Shown: positions 54,124 to 62,526, counted from the first letter of the stretch. The stretch is DNA of 64,000 nucleotides from JBGTFE01 sp036403235 (GCA_036403235.1 DASWRI010000015.1:62001-126000); one strand, 5' to 3'. The notes: generated from the sequence alone by a model not told the origin. Numbers and translations: made by a program.

Positions 54124-55206
54124 CTATTTTATCGTCATCTGTTCGACGTCAAGAATCGAGTATCGCCCGACCGAGCCGTCTTTGCGAATAATCGTCAAAA
54201 TGCCTTTATCGACGTTGACGCGCAGAATTTCGCTCATCGGACTCTCGATTTTTGTGCCGTCCTTAAACAACACAATCAGCTTTATATTTTCGAGCGGATT
54301 AGGTTCGACCGTCTTTTCGGCTTTTGTGGATTTTTTCTTTGTCTTCGCCGCATTTTCCGATTCTGCCTTTGTATCTTCGGTCTTTTCTTCTTTTTTATCG
54401 GCCTTCTCGGATTTTGGAATTTTATCGGTTACGACTACAATCGGAGGAGTCGTTTCTTCGGCTGCGACATTTTTTTCGGATTTTTTCTTTTCTTTTTTCT
54501 CAGCGGTTTCCGTCTTTTTAGATTCAGTTTTCTTCGCTTCTATTTTTTCCTTTTTTTCCGCTTTATTTTCGGCAACTGTTTCCGTCTTTTCTTCTTTCGT
54601 CACGACGGGTTTCGGCGTCGGTTTCGGCTTGACCTCGATAATTGTTCCGACCGAATTGACGCGCACTTCGCCTTGATTTTCGGTTTTTACGGCGGGCGAA
54701 TTCTGGTCTTCGTTTTTGGCGACGGCTTTGAGCGGCTCGAAGCTGCCCGCAAACTTGATGCGAAAAGTCGCGGCTTCGTCGTTCGGCGTGCGTCCTTCGA
54801 TTCTTAAAATCAATTTTTCCGCCTGGCGCAGATAAACGATTCGCCCGGTTTCGTTATCGGAATTATCCGAATAAACACGGATTTTGGTTAAAGGCCTGAG
54901 ATTGTCCGCGGTAAAAATATCGATGTCGCCGTCGAGATTTTTTGTCACGACGTTAATAAAAACGTCGCCCTGACTTCCGTTAAAAACGTAAAAATAATTC
55001 GTCAGACGCGCATCGCCGAGGTCGCGCGCCGGAATTTTGCCGTTTATTTCATTGCTCGTGACGGGCGTCGGAAAATTCTGGTCGATTGACTGCGCTTGAA
55101 TCGAATGGAGACAAAAGAAAATTATCAACGCAGGAACGCAGAGACGCAGAGATTTATAAAAAAAATTCGCCGGTGATTTTTGCCACAAATTGTAAATTAC
55201 GTTCAT
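54124..55206 (-). CDS. Secreted protein with a pre-peptidase-like domain and Lys/Glu-rich linker
   Basis: 360 aa. Signal peptide about 20-39 (ending SIQAQ). PPC-like beta domain (about 45-155) with NYFYVFNGSQGDVFINVVTKN and DGDIDIFTADNL. A long Lys/Glu/Thr-rich segment (about 190-305), and a C-terminal 55-residue domain (KDGTKIESPMSEILRVNVD) like a short beta module. Possibly envelope associated. No enzyme domain. Confidence 0.8.
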   Translation of the reverse strand: MNVIYNLWQKSPANFFYKSLRLCVPALIIFFCLHSIQAQSIDQNFPTPVTSNEINGKIPARDLGDARLTNYFYVFNGSQGDVFINVVTKNLDGDIDIFTADNLRPLTKIRVYSDNSDNETGRIVYLRQAEKLILRIEGRTPNDEAATFRIKFAGSFEPLKAVAKNEDQNSPAVKTENQGEVRVNSVGTIIEVKPKPTPKPVVTKEEKTETVAENKAEKKEKIEAKKTESKKTETAEKKEKKKSEKNVAAEETTPPIVVVTDKIPKSEKADKKEEKTEDTKAESENAAKTKKKSTKAEKTVEPNPLENIKLIVLFKDGTKIESPMSEILRVNVDKGILTIIRKDGSVGRYSILDVEQMTIK

Positions 55207-55244
55207 ACTGCTTTAATTTTCCTATGTGTCTTCGCGTTTCAAAT

Positions 55245-55703
55245 TTACACCAAATCTTTTCGCAAATGCACGAGCCGTGAAGTTTCGTCGTAACCGAGTT
55301 TGAGATGCGCTTTGAGACTCAAATCGTTTCCAATTTCCGAATCCGAAGCCATTTCCGTGCAGCCTTTGCTCCGCGCCCAGCTTTCGGCGCTTCTCACCAG
55401 GCGTCGTCCGATACCGTAGCGTCTGAAATCGGGTTCGACAAACCAGCCTTCGAGATAGCCGACGTGGTCGGTGTGACAATCTTCGACAAACGGCCGGATG
55501 CTGGCTTCGAGAAACCCAATCAAACGACCGTCGTCGATTTCGGCGAGCAGAACGAGCTGGCTGTCCGTATGCTCGTAAATGTCGAGCATTTCGGCTTTAT
55601 GCTCGTCGTCGGTCAGCTCGTCCCACAAAAGTTTCCTGAGCCGAAACCATTCGGCAATATCTCTTTCTTTTAAGGGCCGTACGTTGAAATTTTGTTGTGT
55701 CAT
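55245..55703 (-). CDS. GNAT acetyltransferase of the AAC(6')-type
   Basis: 152 aa. IGFLEASIRPFVEDC, YLEGWFVEPDFRRYGIGRRLV (acetyl-CoA loop), EMASDSEIGNDLSLKAHLKLGY and ETSRLVHLRKDL, the pattern of AAC(6') aminoglycoside N-acetyltransferases and close relatives. A chromosomal homologue, not proof of resistance. Standalone minus-strand gene. Confidence 0.8.
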   Translation of the reverse strand: MTQQNFNVRPLKERDIAEWFRLRKLLWDELTDDEHKAEMLDIYEHTDSQLVLLAEIDDGRLIGFLEASIRPFVEDCHTDHVGYLEGWFVEPDFRRYGIGRRLVRSAESWARSKGCTEMASDSEIGNDLSLKAHLKLGYDETSRLVHLRKDLV

Positions 55704-55759
55704 TAAAAAGTTTGGCGAACAATCTTATTTACTTACAATTGCATAATTTTGTCAATAAA

Positions 55760-55783
55760 ATGCCGGGCGCACAGGCCCGGCAT
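55760..55783 (-). terminator. Terminator of the S41 pseudo-protease gene
   Basis: ATGCCGGGC-N6-GCCCGGCAT followed on the minus strand by a T-rich tract, 25 bp after the stop at 55808. Confidence 0.9.
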
Positions 55784-55807
55784 CGTCAAGCAGAATTTTA
55801 TCGGCGT

Positions 55808-57115
55808 TTATTCTTCGGTAGTTTTGGCGGTATTGCCCTGCAGGATTTCGAGAGCTTTTTTAAGCTGCAAATCTTCCTGAGCTTCCTTCGGCTGCTCGGG
55901 TTTGGGCGTCGCTTGCGGCGTTGCCTGCGGATTCGGCTGCTGTTCCTGCTGTTGCTGCTGGTCGATTAAATCTTCGACTTCGAGCGGTTCGGGCGTTTCG
56001 GGACGTTTTACTTCGACCGAAGGCTTGACGCCCGAATTTTGCCGGTCGTCGGCCAAAAACGGATTTCCGTTTGCCGAAGCCCATTTGGCAACGGTTAAAA
56101 GCAGGCCGTCGCCGCTGCGCAAAGTCAGGAGTTTCTGCTCGGTGCCCGCGCCGAAACTTCTTTCGCCGATGACTTCACCGCGTTTGCGGTCGAGCATCGC
56201 CGAGGCGACGACTTCACCCGCGCCGGCCGTTCCTAAATCAATCAGCGTCGCGACCTGTCCGGCAAAAAGATGCTTGCTCGGGTCGGCGGCAAATGTCTGC
56301 TGAACTTTGTTTTCGCGCCCGACGATTTCGGCGAGATTTCCGTCTTTAATAAAAATATTGGCGACATCGACCGCTTCGTTCAAATCTCCGGCGGCGACGC
56401 CGCGCAAATCGAGCACGATTTTCTGCACGCCCTGTTTGGCCAGCTCCTGAACTTTCGCCCGGATATTTTTCGCTTCGCCTTTTTCGAGACTGTAAACTTT
56501 AACCACGCCGACTTTTCCGGCTTCAATCCGTGCTTCGGGCATCGGGAGCTTATACGCGCTGCGAACGACCGAAATCGTCTGCGGCTTTTCGCCCGCGCGC
56601 AAAACGCGAAGATTTATTTTCGAACCGGCTTCGCCGAGCAGAAGCTGGCGCGCGTTGTAAAGCGAAATATCGCGCGTCGCTTTCGTTTCGATATATTCGA
56701 TAACGTCTCCGGCTTTGAGACCGGCTTTCTCGGCGGGCGAATCCTTAATCACCGAAATCACATAAAGATAAGAAGAAACCTGCGAAAACTCGGCACCGAT
56801 TCCCGTCAGAGTGTTCTGTTTTTTCGCCTGATAATCTTTAACCTGTTCGGCCGTCAGATATGAAGAATACGGGTCGAGCCCGCCGACCAGACCGCGCAGA
56901 GCGCCGTCGCGTACTTTACCCAAATCGGGAACGTCGACATAATCGTTTTGAATATGCTGCAAAACGCTTTCAAAAATGCGAATCTGCGCGCCCGCGTCGT
57001 TTATCGGCTGCTGCGCATAGGTCGATGTGATGTTTCTCAGAAAACCGCCGAAAAGCGCGTAAAAGGCGATTACAACCGAGACTAAAATGATAAAAAACTT
57101 ACCGCGAAATGACAT
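55808..57115 (-). CDS. S41 peptidase-like protein lacking catalytic residues
   Basis: 435 aa. N-terminal TM/signal (about 6-35), PDZ domain (about 100-195 with GIGAEF and AGLKAGDVIEYIETKA), and an S41 core with LDLRGVAAGDLNEAVDVA and IDLGTAGAGEVVASAML. In the homologue at 38200 and in E. coli Prc this region reads SASASE and later GKG. Here the serine position is Gly298 and the lysine position is Ala323 (FGAG); the 25-residue spacing is preserved. Gln/Pro-rich C-terminal tail. Likely a non-catalytic scaffold or PDZ-binding protein. Confidence 0.9.
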   Translation of the reverse strand: MSFRGKFFIILVSVVIAFYALFGGFLRNITSTYAQQPINDAGAQIRIFESVLQHIQNDYVDVPDLGKVRDGALRGLVGGLDPYSSYLTAEQVKDYQAKKQNTLTGIGAEFSQVSSYLYVISVIKDSPAEKAGLKAGDVIEYIETKATRDISLYNARQLLLGEAGSKINLRVLRAGEKPQTISVVRSAYKLPMPEARIEAGKVGVVKVYSLEKGEAKNIRAKVQELAKQGVQKIVLDLRGVAAGDLNEAVDVANIFIKDGNLAEIVGRENKVQQTFAADPSKHLFAGQVATLIDLGTAGAGEVVASAMLDRKRGEVIGERSFGAGTEQKLLTLRSGDGLLLTVAKWASANGNPFLADDRQNSGVKPSVEVKRPETPEPLEVEDLIDQQQQQEQQPNPQATPQATPKPEQPKEAQEDLQLKKALEILQGNTAKTTEE

Positions 57116-57148
57116 ATTTTCCTCGTTATTATTACAGGTTAAGAGTTA

Positions 57149-57718
57149 ATGAGCCGACCAATGTTTGACGTATATCAATTAACAATTAACAATTATCTAT
57201 CAACTAAAATTTTCGTGCAAGAAAAAGAAACAATTAATGAACCTGATTTTACAGATGTTTTTCGCGCGCCCGACGCCGGCAGAATCGTCTCGCTCGACAT
57301 CGGCACGAAACGCATCGGCTACGCCGTCTGCGACGAGCTCCAGTTCGTCGCGCGTCCGGTCGGCATCATTCGCCGAATCGCCTGGAAAAAACTTCTCAAA
57401 CAGGTTTCCAACATTCTGGTAGAGTTTGATGCCAAAGCGCTCGTTTTAGGTTTGCCGTATAACTTCGACGGCACGGAAAGCGAGATGTCGCAGGAAGCGC
57501 GCCGTCTGGCCAGAAATTTTTCGCTCTCGCTCGATATTCCCGTCTTTTTGCAGGACGAGCGCATCACTTCAATCGAAGCCAAAAATCTGCTCTATCAGCA
57601 AGGTTACAGCGAAAAGGAAATTCTCGAGCGAATCGACAGCGAAGCCGCCGCCATTATACTGAGCGATTTTCTGGCCAAAAAGCGCGAGGCCGGAAAATGG
57701 AAAGATTCCGAGTTTTAA
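57149..57718 (+). CDS. ruvX: Putative pre-16S rRNA nuclease RuvX/YqgF
   Basis: RNase H-fold protein; in E. coli processes the 5' end of pre-16S rRNA. Core at about 46-180: VSLDIGTKRIGYAVCD, LVLGLPYNFDGTESEMS, FLQDERITSIEA with acidic active-site residues. The first 45 residues encode a nonconserved stretch over AACAATTA repeats (57176-57197), so the true start may be later (e.g. GTG at 57215). 189 aa as drawn against about 140 for typical proteins. Confidence 0.88.
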   Translation: MSRPMFDVYQLTINNYLSTKIFVQEKETINEPDFTDVFRAPDAGRIVSLDIGTKRIGYAVCDELQFVARPVGIIRRIAWKKLLKQVSNILVEFDAKALVLGLPYNFDGTESEMSQEARRLARNFSLSLDIPVFLQDERITSIEAKNLLYQQGYSEKEILERIDSEAAAIILSDFLAKKREAGKWKDSEF

Positions 57719-57737
57719 TCGGAATCTTTCTCATTGA

Positions 57738-60173
57738 TTATTTTGGCACGAAGACAATCGTTTCTTTCGCCGCTTTTTCGACTGCTTCTCTGCTAAACGG
57801 GAAAATTGGCGTGCTGCCCGATTTCCATTGCTCGACCTGGTCTTTCCAAAACGGCGATTTCGGGTCGCCGCTTTCGCCCGGCGCGATTACCTGCCGCGTT
57901 AAATCCCAGTCGCCCGGAACGGTTACGTGGCGCATCGAGACGTGGATGCCGACGTTCGGCGTGTCGCCCGAACCGAAGCGCGGAATCGGCTCGATTTGAA
58001 ACATCTGGCTGACGAAAGGAATGTTGGCCTGCCCGATAGGATGCGGAAAAGTCATCTTTTCGATGTTTCCCCAAATCCAGTTTGCTTCGTCCGCGCCGTA
58101 TTTTTTGGCAAGACTCTCACGCGCGTCCTTGTCCGAAGCGATAAGCAGAGTTTTGTAATCGGCAAATTCTTTGGGAAGCCAGTCGGCGGGCTTTTCCGCC
58201 GCCAGCCAGTCGATAAACGACGCGCTCATCGCCCATCGATACTGTTTCGCTCTTTCCGCGCCGACCGCCGAAATTAAAATTTTGTTGAGAAAAAATCTTC
58301 TGATTTCGTTAACCAGAAGAGCGCCGCGCGAATCAGCTTTCATCTGCCCGTCCCAGCCGCGCAGAACTTTCAGAGTTTCCTCGCTCGCCGCCGCCTGTTT
58401 GACGACTTCGCGCGCGAAATTTGAAAAGGAAATATTAAAAACGTCGCGCTGCACGTCCATCGCGTCGTTGACGGTCATTTTTTTGTTTGCTTCGAGAAGC
58501 TGCGTAATCCGGCGCGCGCGATACGGCGCCGACCACAGATGCGTCAGAAAATGATTGTAGCTTTCGCCCGCGATGCGCTGGTTTGCCGTCGCGATATAAC
58601 CTTGTGCCGGATTGTAACTGTTCGGCATCTCTTCAAACGGAATATTTTTTATCCATTCGCCTTCGTTCGTCCATCCATCATACGGAATCGAGCCGTCGCC
58701 GCTTTTGCGAATCGGAATCGCGCCCGCGCCGTAATAGCCGATATTTCCCTTGACGTCGGCGAAAATGAAATTCTGCGTCGAGCCGCCGTAAGTTTTCAGC
58801 GCCGCTTTGAATTCGTCCCAGTTACGAGCACGATTTAATTTCAGAAACGCGCCGAACGTGTCGTTTTTCGGGTCACGCGCCGTCCATTTTAAAGCATATG
58901 CAGTTTTTGCATTGGCGGGCGTAATTTTTAGAAGCGGCTCGATAAGAGTCCCTTTCGGAAATGAAGAGTAATCTATTGAAGGATAAGTTTTCGCCCCTTT
59001 TTCCGCATCGGCGATAATCACGCCGTTTCTTGTTTCCAGTACATCCATCGAGACAATTTCCGTTTCCGGCAAAGTCGGCGTTTTTCTGACCTTTATTTCT
59101 TCTTTTCGAATCTTCGCGTCCTGCCAGCCGTTAGTTGTCTGATACTGGTTTTTGTCATTAAAAGTTTCGAGATACAAATCCTGCACGTCCGGTCCGAGAT
59201 TGGTCGCGCCCCAGGCGATAAATTCGTTGTGACCGAGCACGATGCCCGGAACGCCCGGAAACGTGACGCCCGAAACGCGCATTCCGGGCGCTGAAAGATT
59301 CGCCATATGCCAGACCGAAGGCGCGCCGGGCGGCAGATGCGGGTCGTTCGCCAGAATCGGTTTTCCGTCGAGAGTACGTTTGCCGGAAACGACAAAATTG
59401 TTGCTCATCGCGCCGAATTCCTCGTAAAAGCCGACCATTTCGAGCGAAGATTTTCTGACTTGCTCGTCTTTCAGCGCAAATTCGATTAATGAATCGTCAA
59501 CCGGAGACTTTTGACCTTCGACGTTCAATTTTTGACTTTTCAAATTGTCTTTTCCGACGACTAAAACGTCAAACGGCGAGCGCTCGGTGAAAAGCTGGTC
59601 GAATTTTTCTTTCGGCAAATCGGCGAAAGACGCTTTCAACACGTCTGCCCACCAGGTCGTGCTTAAACCGTCGGAGATGATTGCGCCGATAATCATCGAA
59701 TCGGTCGGTTTCCATTCGGCCGGGCGATACTGCAAAAGCTGAAACTCGACGGGAAGCGTTTTCGCGTCGAGCGTCTGGATGTAGGCGTTGACGCCGCGCG
59801 CATAATTTTCCAGAATCGCGCGGTGTTCGGGCGCAAAATTCTTAAAAGTTTCCTCGACAATCGACGCAAAGCCGAACTTTCGCCAGCGCTTGTCGCCTTC
59901 GAGCGCCTGCTTGCCGAAAAGCTCCGCCGTCTCGCCGCGCGCCACGCGTCGCAGCAAATCCATCTGCCAGAGACGGTCTTGCGCCGTAACGTAGCCCTGC
60001 GCGAAATAAAGGTCGGCATCGGATTTCGCCTCGATATACGGAATTCCGCGCCCGTCGCGCCGGACGGTAACCGAATCTTTTAAGCCTGCAACCTGCAGAT
60101 TTTGAGCAAAACAGACGGTTGAAACAAAAAGAAAAAATGCTAAGAGCGAAAGTTTGGCAAAATTGGTTTTCAT
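57738..60173 (-). CDS. Penicillin acylase family protein (S45, secreted)
   Basis: 811 aa from ATG 60173 (signal peptide 1-24 ending CFAQ); the longer frame to 60209 is not supported. Ntn-hydrolase precursor: alpha segment, linker, and nucleophile Ser257 in GAMSNNFVVSG, with conserved PILANDPHL, WGATNLGPDVQDL, and GYIATANQRI later. Acts on amide bonds of N-acyl compounds (e.g. acyl-homoserine lactones or penicillins). Monocistronic. Confidence 0.94.
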   Translation of the reverse strand: MKTNFAKLSLLAFFLFVSTVCFAQNLQVAGLKDSVTVRRDGRGIPYIEAKSDADLYFAQGYVTAQDRLWQMDLLRRVARGETAELFGKQALEGDKRWRKFGFASIVEETFKNFAPEHRAILENYARGVNAYIQTLDAKTLPVEFQLLQYRPAEWKPTDSMIIGAIISDGLSTTWWADVLKASFADLPKEKFDQLFTERSPFDVLVVGKDNLKSQKLNVEGQKSPVDDSLIEFALKDEQVRKSSLEMVGFYEEFGAMSNNFVVSGKRTLDGKPILANDPHLPPGAPSVWHMANLSAPGMRVSGVTFPGVPGIVLGHNEFIAWGATNLGPDVQDLYLETFNDKNQYQTTNGWQDAKIRKEEIKVRKTPTLPETEIVSMDVLETRNGVIIADAEKGAKTYPSIDYSSFPKGTLIEPLLKITPANAKTAYALKWTARDPKNDTFGAFLKLNRARNWDEFKAALKTYGGSTQNFIFADVKGNIGYYGAGAIPIRKSGDGSIPYDGWTNEGEWIKNIPFEEMPNSYNPAQGYIATANQRIAGESYNHFLTHLWSAPYRARRITQLLEANKKMTVNDAMDVQRDVFNISFSNFAREVVKQAAASEETLKVLRGWDGQMKADSRGALLVNEIRRFFLNKILISAVGAERAKQYRWAMSASFIDWLAAEKPADWLPKEFADYKTLLIASDKDARESLAKKYGADEANWIWGNIEKMTFPHPIGQANIPFVSQMFQIEPIPRFGSGDTPNVGIHVSMRHVTVPGDWDLTRQVIAPGESGDPKSPFWKDQVEQWKSGSTPIFPFSREAVEKAAKETIVFVPK

Positions 60174-60280
60174 CGTGTATGAAAATACTAAATTTTTGGA
60201 AATAATCAAAACACTAAAATCGTTTGTCGGCGCGTATCTATTGCCCGGAGTTAAAATAAAGTCACCAATATATTTTACTC

Positions 60281-60395
60281 ACCTAACGGTCGAGATGACA
60301 CGGGGCAAAACCGCCAGCACGCAAGCAAAGGGAAACAAAGCTGCGTAAAAAGAAAGGAGCAGCCCGCACCGTCCGCGTCCATTGAATTGTTAGAT
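60281..60395 (-). mobile_element. attC-type recombination site (integron gene cassette)
   Basis: Minus strand: R'' ATCTAAC and R' GTTAGGT match the attC consensus RYYYAAC/GTTRRRY. Inside, L'' GACGCGG pairs with L' CCGTGTC (one G-U), each separated from the R box by 9 nt, giving a symmetric hairpin of 115 bp. R'' contains the TAA stop of the upstream gene. The flank TCTAACAATTC and CGACCGTTAGG resembles known attC sites such as that of aadA cassettes. Confidence 0.75.
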
Positions 60396-60893
60396 AACGC
60401 GATTAGCCGTGTGCTGCGTGAATTTCCATAAACCGATTAACGAAAGCATTTCAGCGATAAAGAAAAAAAACATCCGTATATAATTTAATGTTGTAAATTG
60501 CTGTGCCGTTTGCTTCAAAACGTCTACCGAATGTACCGCCGAACCGTCGCCAATCATGGTTCTGAGCAAAGGATAGATAAAAGTGAATGTGATGATTTCT
60601 ATGCCGACTGATAAAACTATGGCAGCGAGGACAAAATTTCGCGCAGCCTTGATTTTCCAGCCGAGAATCACAAACGCGATTCCCGTCAGGATTGCCAGAG
60701 GATAGATTGTTTGAAAGAATTGACCCGGATTTCTCGCCTGCAAAAAGTTTTTCGCAGCATCGAGCGAGGCCGGAATATTATGAAACCAGTTCGGGAAATT
60801 GATAAAGGTTTCCATAATCGCACCGCCGAAAACGATCATCATCAAGCTGAAGTGAGTGAAAATCAATATGGTCTGAAAAGTTTGTTTCTTCAT
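60390..60893 (-). CDS. DUF1772-like four-TM membrane protein (cassette gene)
   Basis: 167 aa with four hydrophobic helices (about 8-30, 62-82, 88-110, 140-160), style of DUF1772 (anthrone oxygenase-like) family; function unknown. The stop codon lies inside the attC R'' core, as in integron cassettes. Start ATG 60893 with GGAGG site. Own promoter upstream: TTGACG, 15 bp, GATAAT (or 17 bp to TAATTT). Confidence 0.75.
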   Translation of the reverse strand: MKKQTFQTILIFTHFSLMMIVFGGAIMETFINFPNWFHNIPASLDAAKNFLQARNPGQFFQTIYPLAILTGIAFVILGWKIKAARNFVLAAIVLSVGIEIITFTFIYPLLRTMIGDGSAVHSVDVLKQTAQQFTTLNYIRMFFFFIAEMLSLIGLWKFTQHTANRVI

Positions 60894-60923
60894 TTGCCTT
60901 AATCCTCCAAGTTAAACGTGCAA

Positions 60924-60952
60924 AAATTATCGGGAATCCAACAATCCGTCAA
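60924..60952 (-). promoter_or_regulatory. Promoter of the cassette gene
   Basis: Minus strand TTGACG (60947-60952) with GATAAT 15 bp or TAATTT 17 bp downstream, about 30-50 nt before the start at 60893. It lets the cassette be expressed without an integron Pc promoter. Confidence 0.45.
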
Positions 60953-61102
60953 TGATTTCGGTTACAGAGCTGGAAACCATCTAACTTTGAACTCTGCCGA
61001 ATTCATTTTGTCTTAGAAAGAAGTTTTATAAGCCTTTTTTAATCGAAAGTCAATATAAACCTTGATTTCATTAAGTTTGTTGGTACAAATTGTTCATCAA
61101 AT

Positions 61103-61134
61103 AAAAATTCTGCCTAAATTTAGGCAGAATTTTT
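61103..61134. repeat. 32-bp perfect palindrome
   Basis: Each 16-nt half carries TTCTGCCTAAA / TTTAGGCAGAA, flanked by A5 and T5, with no loop. It could be a terminator when transcribed or a dimeric protein-binding site. Confidence 0.6.
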
Positions 61135-61277
61135 ACAGAACGGAGTTGAATAAATAAAACTTCTAAAATGAAGTTTGAATTTACGCCGGTCTTTCTACGA
61201 AAATGGTGTGTAAATTATATTATTGCCAAACTAAAAATCGGTAAAAAGCCGGATGAAATTTAAAAGTCTTAATTTTA

Positions 61278-61293
61278 GGTCAGGTATCTGACC
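61278..61293. promoter_or_regulatory. Operator-like inverted repeat GGTCAG-N4-CTGACC
   Basis: Perfect 6-bp arms about 85 bp upstream of ATG 61378; possible repressor site for the small protein gene. Confidence 0.4.
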
Positions 61294-61377
61294 GAACCCG
61301 CCGCACGCAGTTGATAATGTGTATTTAAGCAGAGATAGATAATTTCAAAAACTTTTATATAAGGAGGTAATCCATTT

Positions 61378-61674
61378 ATGAATGTGAACTTACACTCAGA
61401 AAAAATCGAAAATTTCGACGAAATTCAAGACGGCCTCAGCTACACCATCGGCGAGCCCGACATTTCAATCAAACAACTCATGAATAAAGATTTTATTCTC
61501 AAAAACACCGATTTCGACTGCTGGGAAAAACTGCTCGAAGCGGCGTGCGTCAGCAATGAAAAGGATTTGGAAAAGCCGGATTTCAGTAATTTTATCAAAT
61601 CGCACACGCGTTTTGACGACTGGGAAGAAATGCTTATTCAAGCTTCGAACGAATACGCGGAAAGAAAGGAATAA
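61378..61674 (+). CDS. 98-aa acidic protein with duplicated FDxWExxL motif
   Basis: Unknown function. Strong SD (AAGGAGGT, 10 nt before the ATG). Two copies of a ~20-residue unit: NTDFDCWEKLLEAACV and HTRFDDWEEMLIQASN, each preceded by NFIK/DFILK-like text. The rest is charged and soluble. A strong ribosome site and a perfect terminator suggest high expression. Confidence 0.75.
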   Translation: MNVNLHSEKIENFDEIQDGLSYTIGEPDISIKQLMNKDFILKNTDFDCWEKLLEAACVSNEKDLEKPDFSNFIKSHTRFDDWEEMLIQASNEYAERKE

Positions 61675-61693
61675 TCCGGCAAAAATAGAAAAG

Positions 61694-61730
61694 AAAGAGC
61701 GTGGGAGAAAAATCCCGCGCTCTTTTTTTA
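61694..61730 (+). terminator. Terminator of the 98-aa protein gene
   Basis: GAGCGTGGGA-N6-TCCCGCGCTC then T7, 20 bp after the stop. Confidence 0.9.
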
Positions 61731-61749
61731 TTCAATTGGAAATTGGCGA

Positions 61750-62526
61750 TTATTGTTCCAAATCGTCTATCTCCAAATAAATCGATGATGCGCCCGCGCC
61801 CGCGACGGCATCGATGACGCGGACGACATCGACGAATCTGTCAGATTTTCTGCTTTTGATGCTGACGGTTTTTTCAATCTCGTTTGTTCCCGCACGGAAA
61901 ACGCCGTTTGATTCCCGGCCTTTGAAAATTTCCGTGAGCTTGGCGCTTATCGCATCGGCGCTTATCGCTTCGGAATTTAATTTCAGCTTGTCATCTTTTT
62001 GCAGGCTGACGACGAGCTTGAGCGGATTCGGCTTGACGTTGTCGAGACTCTGTTCGGTCGGTTCGTCGGGAATTTTCACTTTTAGAATATCAAACGGGAC
62101 ATCGGTTTTAACGGCGGGCGAAACCAGTAAACCGACGTTTTCGACTTTTGTTTTGCGAAAAGCGTCCAGTAGCTTTGCCACATCGCCAAAACTTGCAGCA
62201 ATGTCACAGTTTAAATAAATCAACTGGCTTTCGGACGGATGTTTTCTAAACTCGGAATCTAATTTATCAGTTACGACTTCATAAGAATATTGATTTTCGC
62301 CGATATAATAGTCGCCTTGTCCGGAAAGCGTGACAATCAAAGCGGTTTCTTCGGCAGCGTGTTTATCGGGCGTCGAATTTTTGATGTCTTTCGGCTGATT
62401 TGCCGGTTTGAATTTCGATTTGATTGGATTTTTATAAGTTATATTGTTGACGGCGGTTTTAATCGAAGTACAGGAGAAGATGAAAGGAAGAAGTAAAAGC
62501 AGACTAATCCATTTTAAAATTTTCAT
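61750..62526 (-). CDS. Lipoprotein with two tandem ExbD-like periplasmic domains
   Basis: 258 aa. Lipoprotein signal with Cys19 (IFSC). First ExbD/TolR-like domain about 62-136: VTLSGQGDYYIGENQYSYEVV, then FGDVAKLLDAFRKTKVENVGLLVSP. Second about 169-254: VVSLQKDDKLKLNSEAIS, then FVDVVRVIDAVAGAGASSIYLEID. Neither has the ExbD TM helix with Asp25. ExbD C-terminal domains dimerise in proton-driven machines; here the two are fused and lipid-anchored. No exbB or tolQ is adjacent. Confidence 0.8.
   Translation of the reverse strand: MKILKWISLLLLLPFIFSCTSIKTAVNNITYKNPIKSKFKPANQPKDIKNSTPDKHAAEETALIVTLSGQGDYYIGENQYSYEVVTDKLDSEFRKHPSESQLIYLNCDIAASFGDVAKLLDAFRKTKVENVGLLVSPAVKTDVPFDILKVKIPDEPTEQSLDNVKPNPLKLVVSLQKDDKLKLNSEAISADAISAKLTEIFKGRESNGVFRAGTNEIEKTVSIKSRKSDRFVDVVRVIDAVAGAGASSIYLEIDDLEQ

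Larger units (their letters stand above)
60953..61377. other. Intergenic region with palindromes and a possible cassette boundary
   Basis: No gene recognised. Contents: GTTAGAT on the minus strand (60979-60985), fitting GTTRRRY and a possible outer cassette boundary; a 32-bp perfect palindrome (61103-61134); a 31-codon ORF (ATG 61168) of doubtful coding value; and GGTCAG-N4-CTGACC (61278-61293) 85 bp before the next gene. Confidence 0.5.

Noticed and set aside
55808..57115. Decayed pseudogene reading of the S41 homologue
   Set aside because: The frame is complete with signal sequence, PDZ and terminator; only catalytic positions changed.
61168..61263. 31-codon ORF MKFEFTPVFLRKW...
   Set aside because: No ribosome-binding site, no hydrophobic or conserved feature; too short to support.
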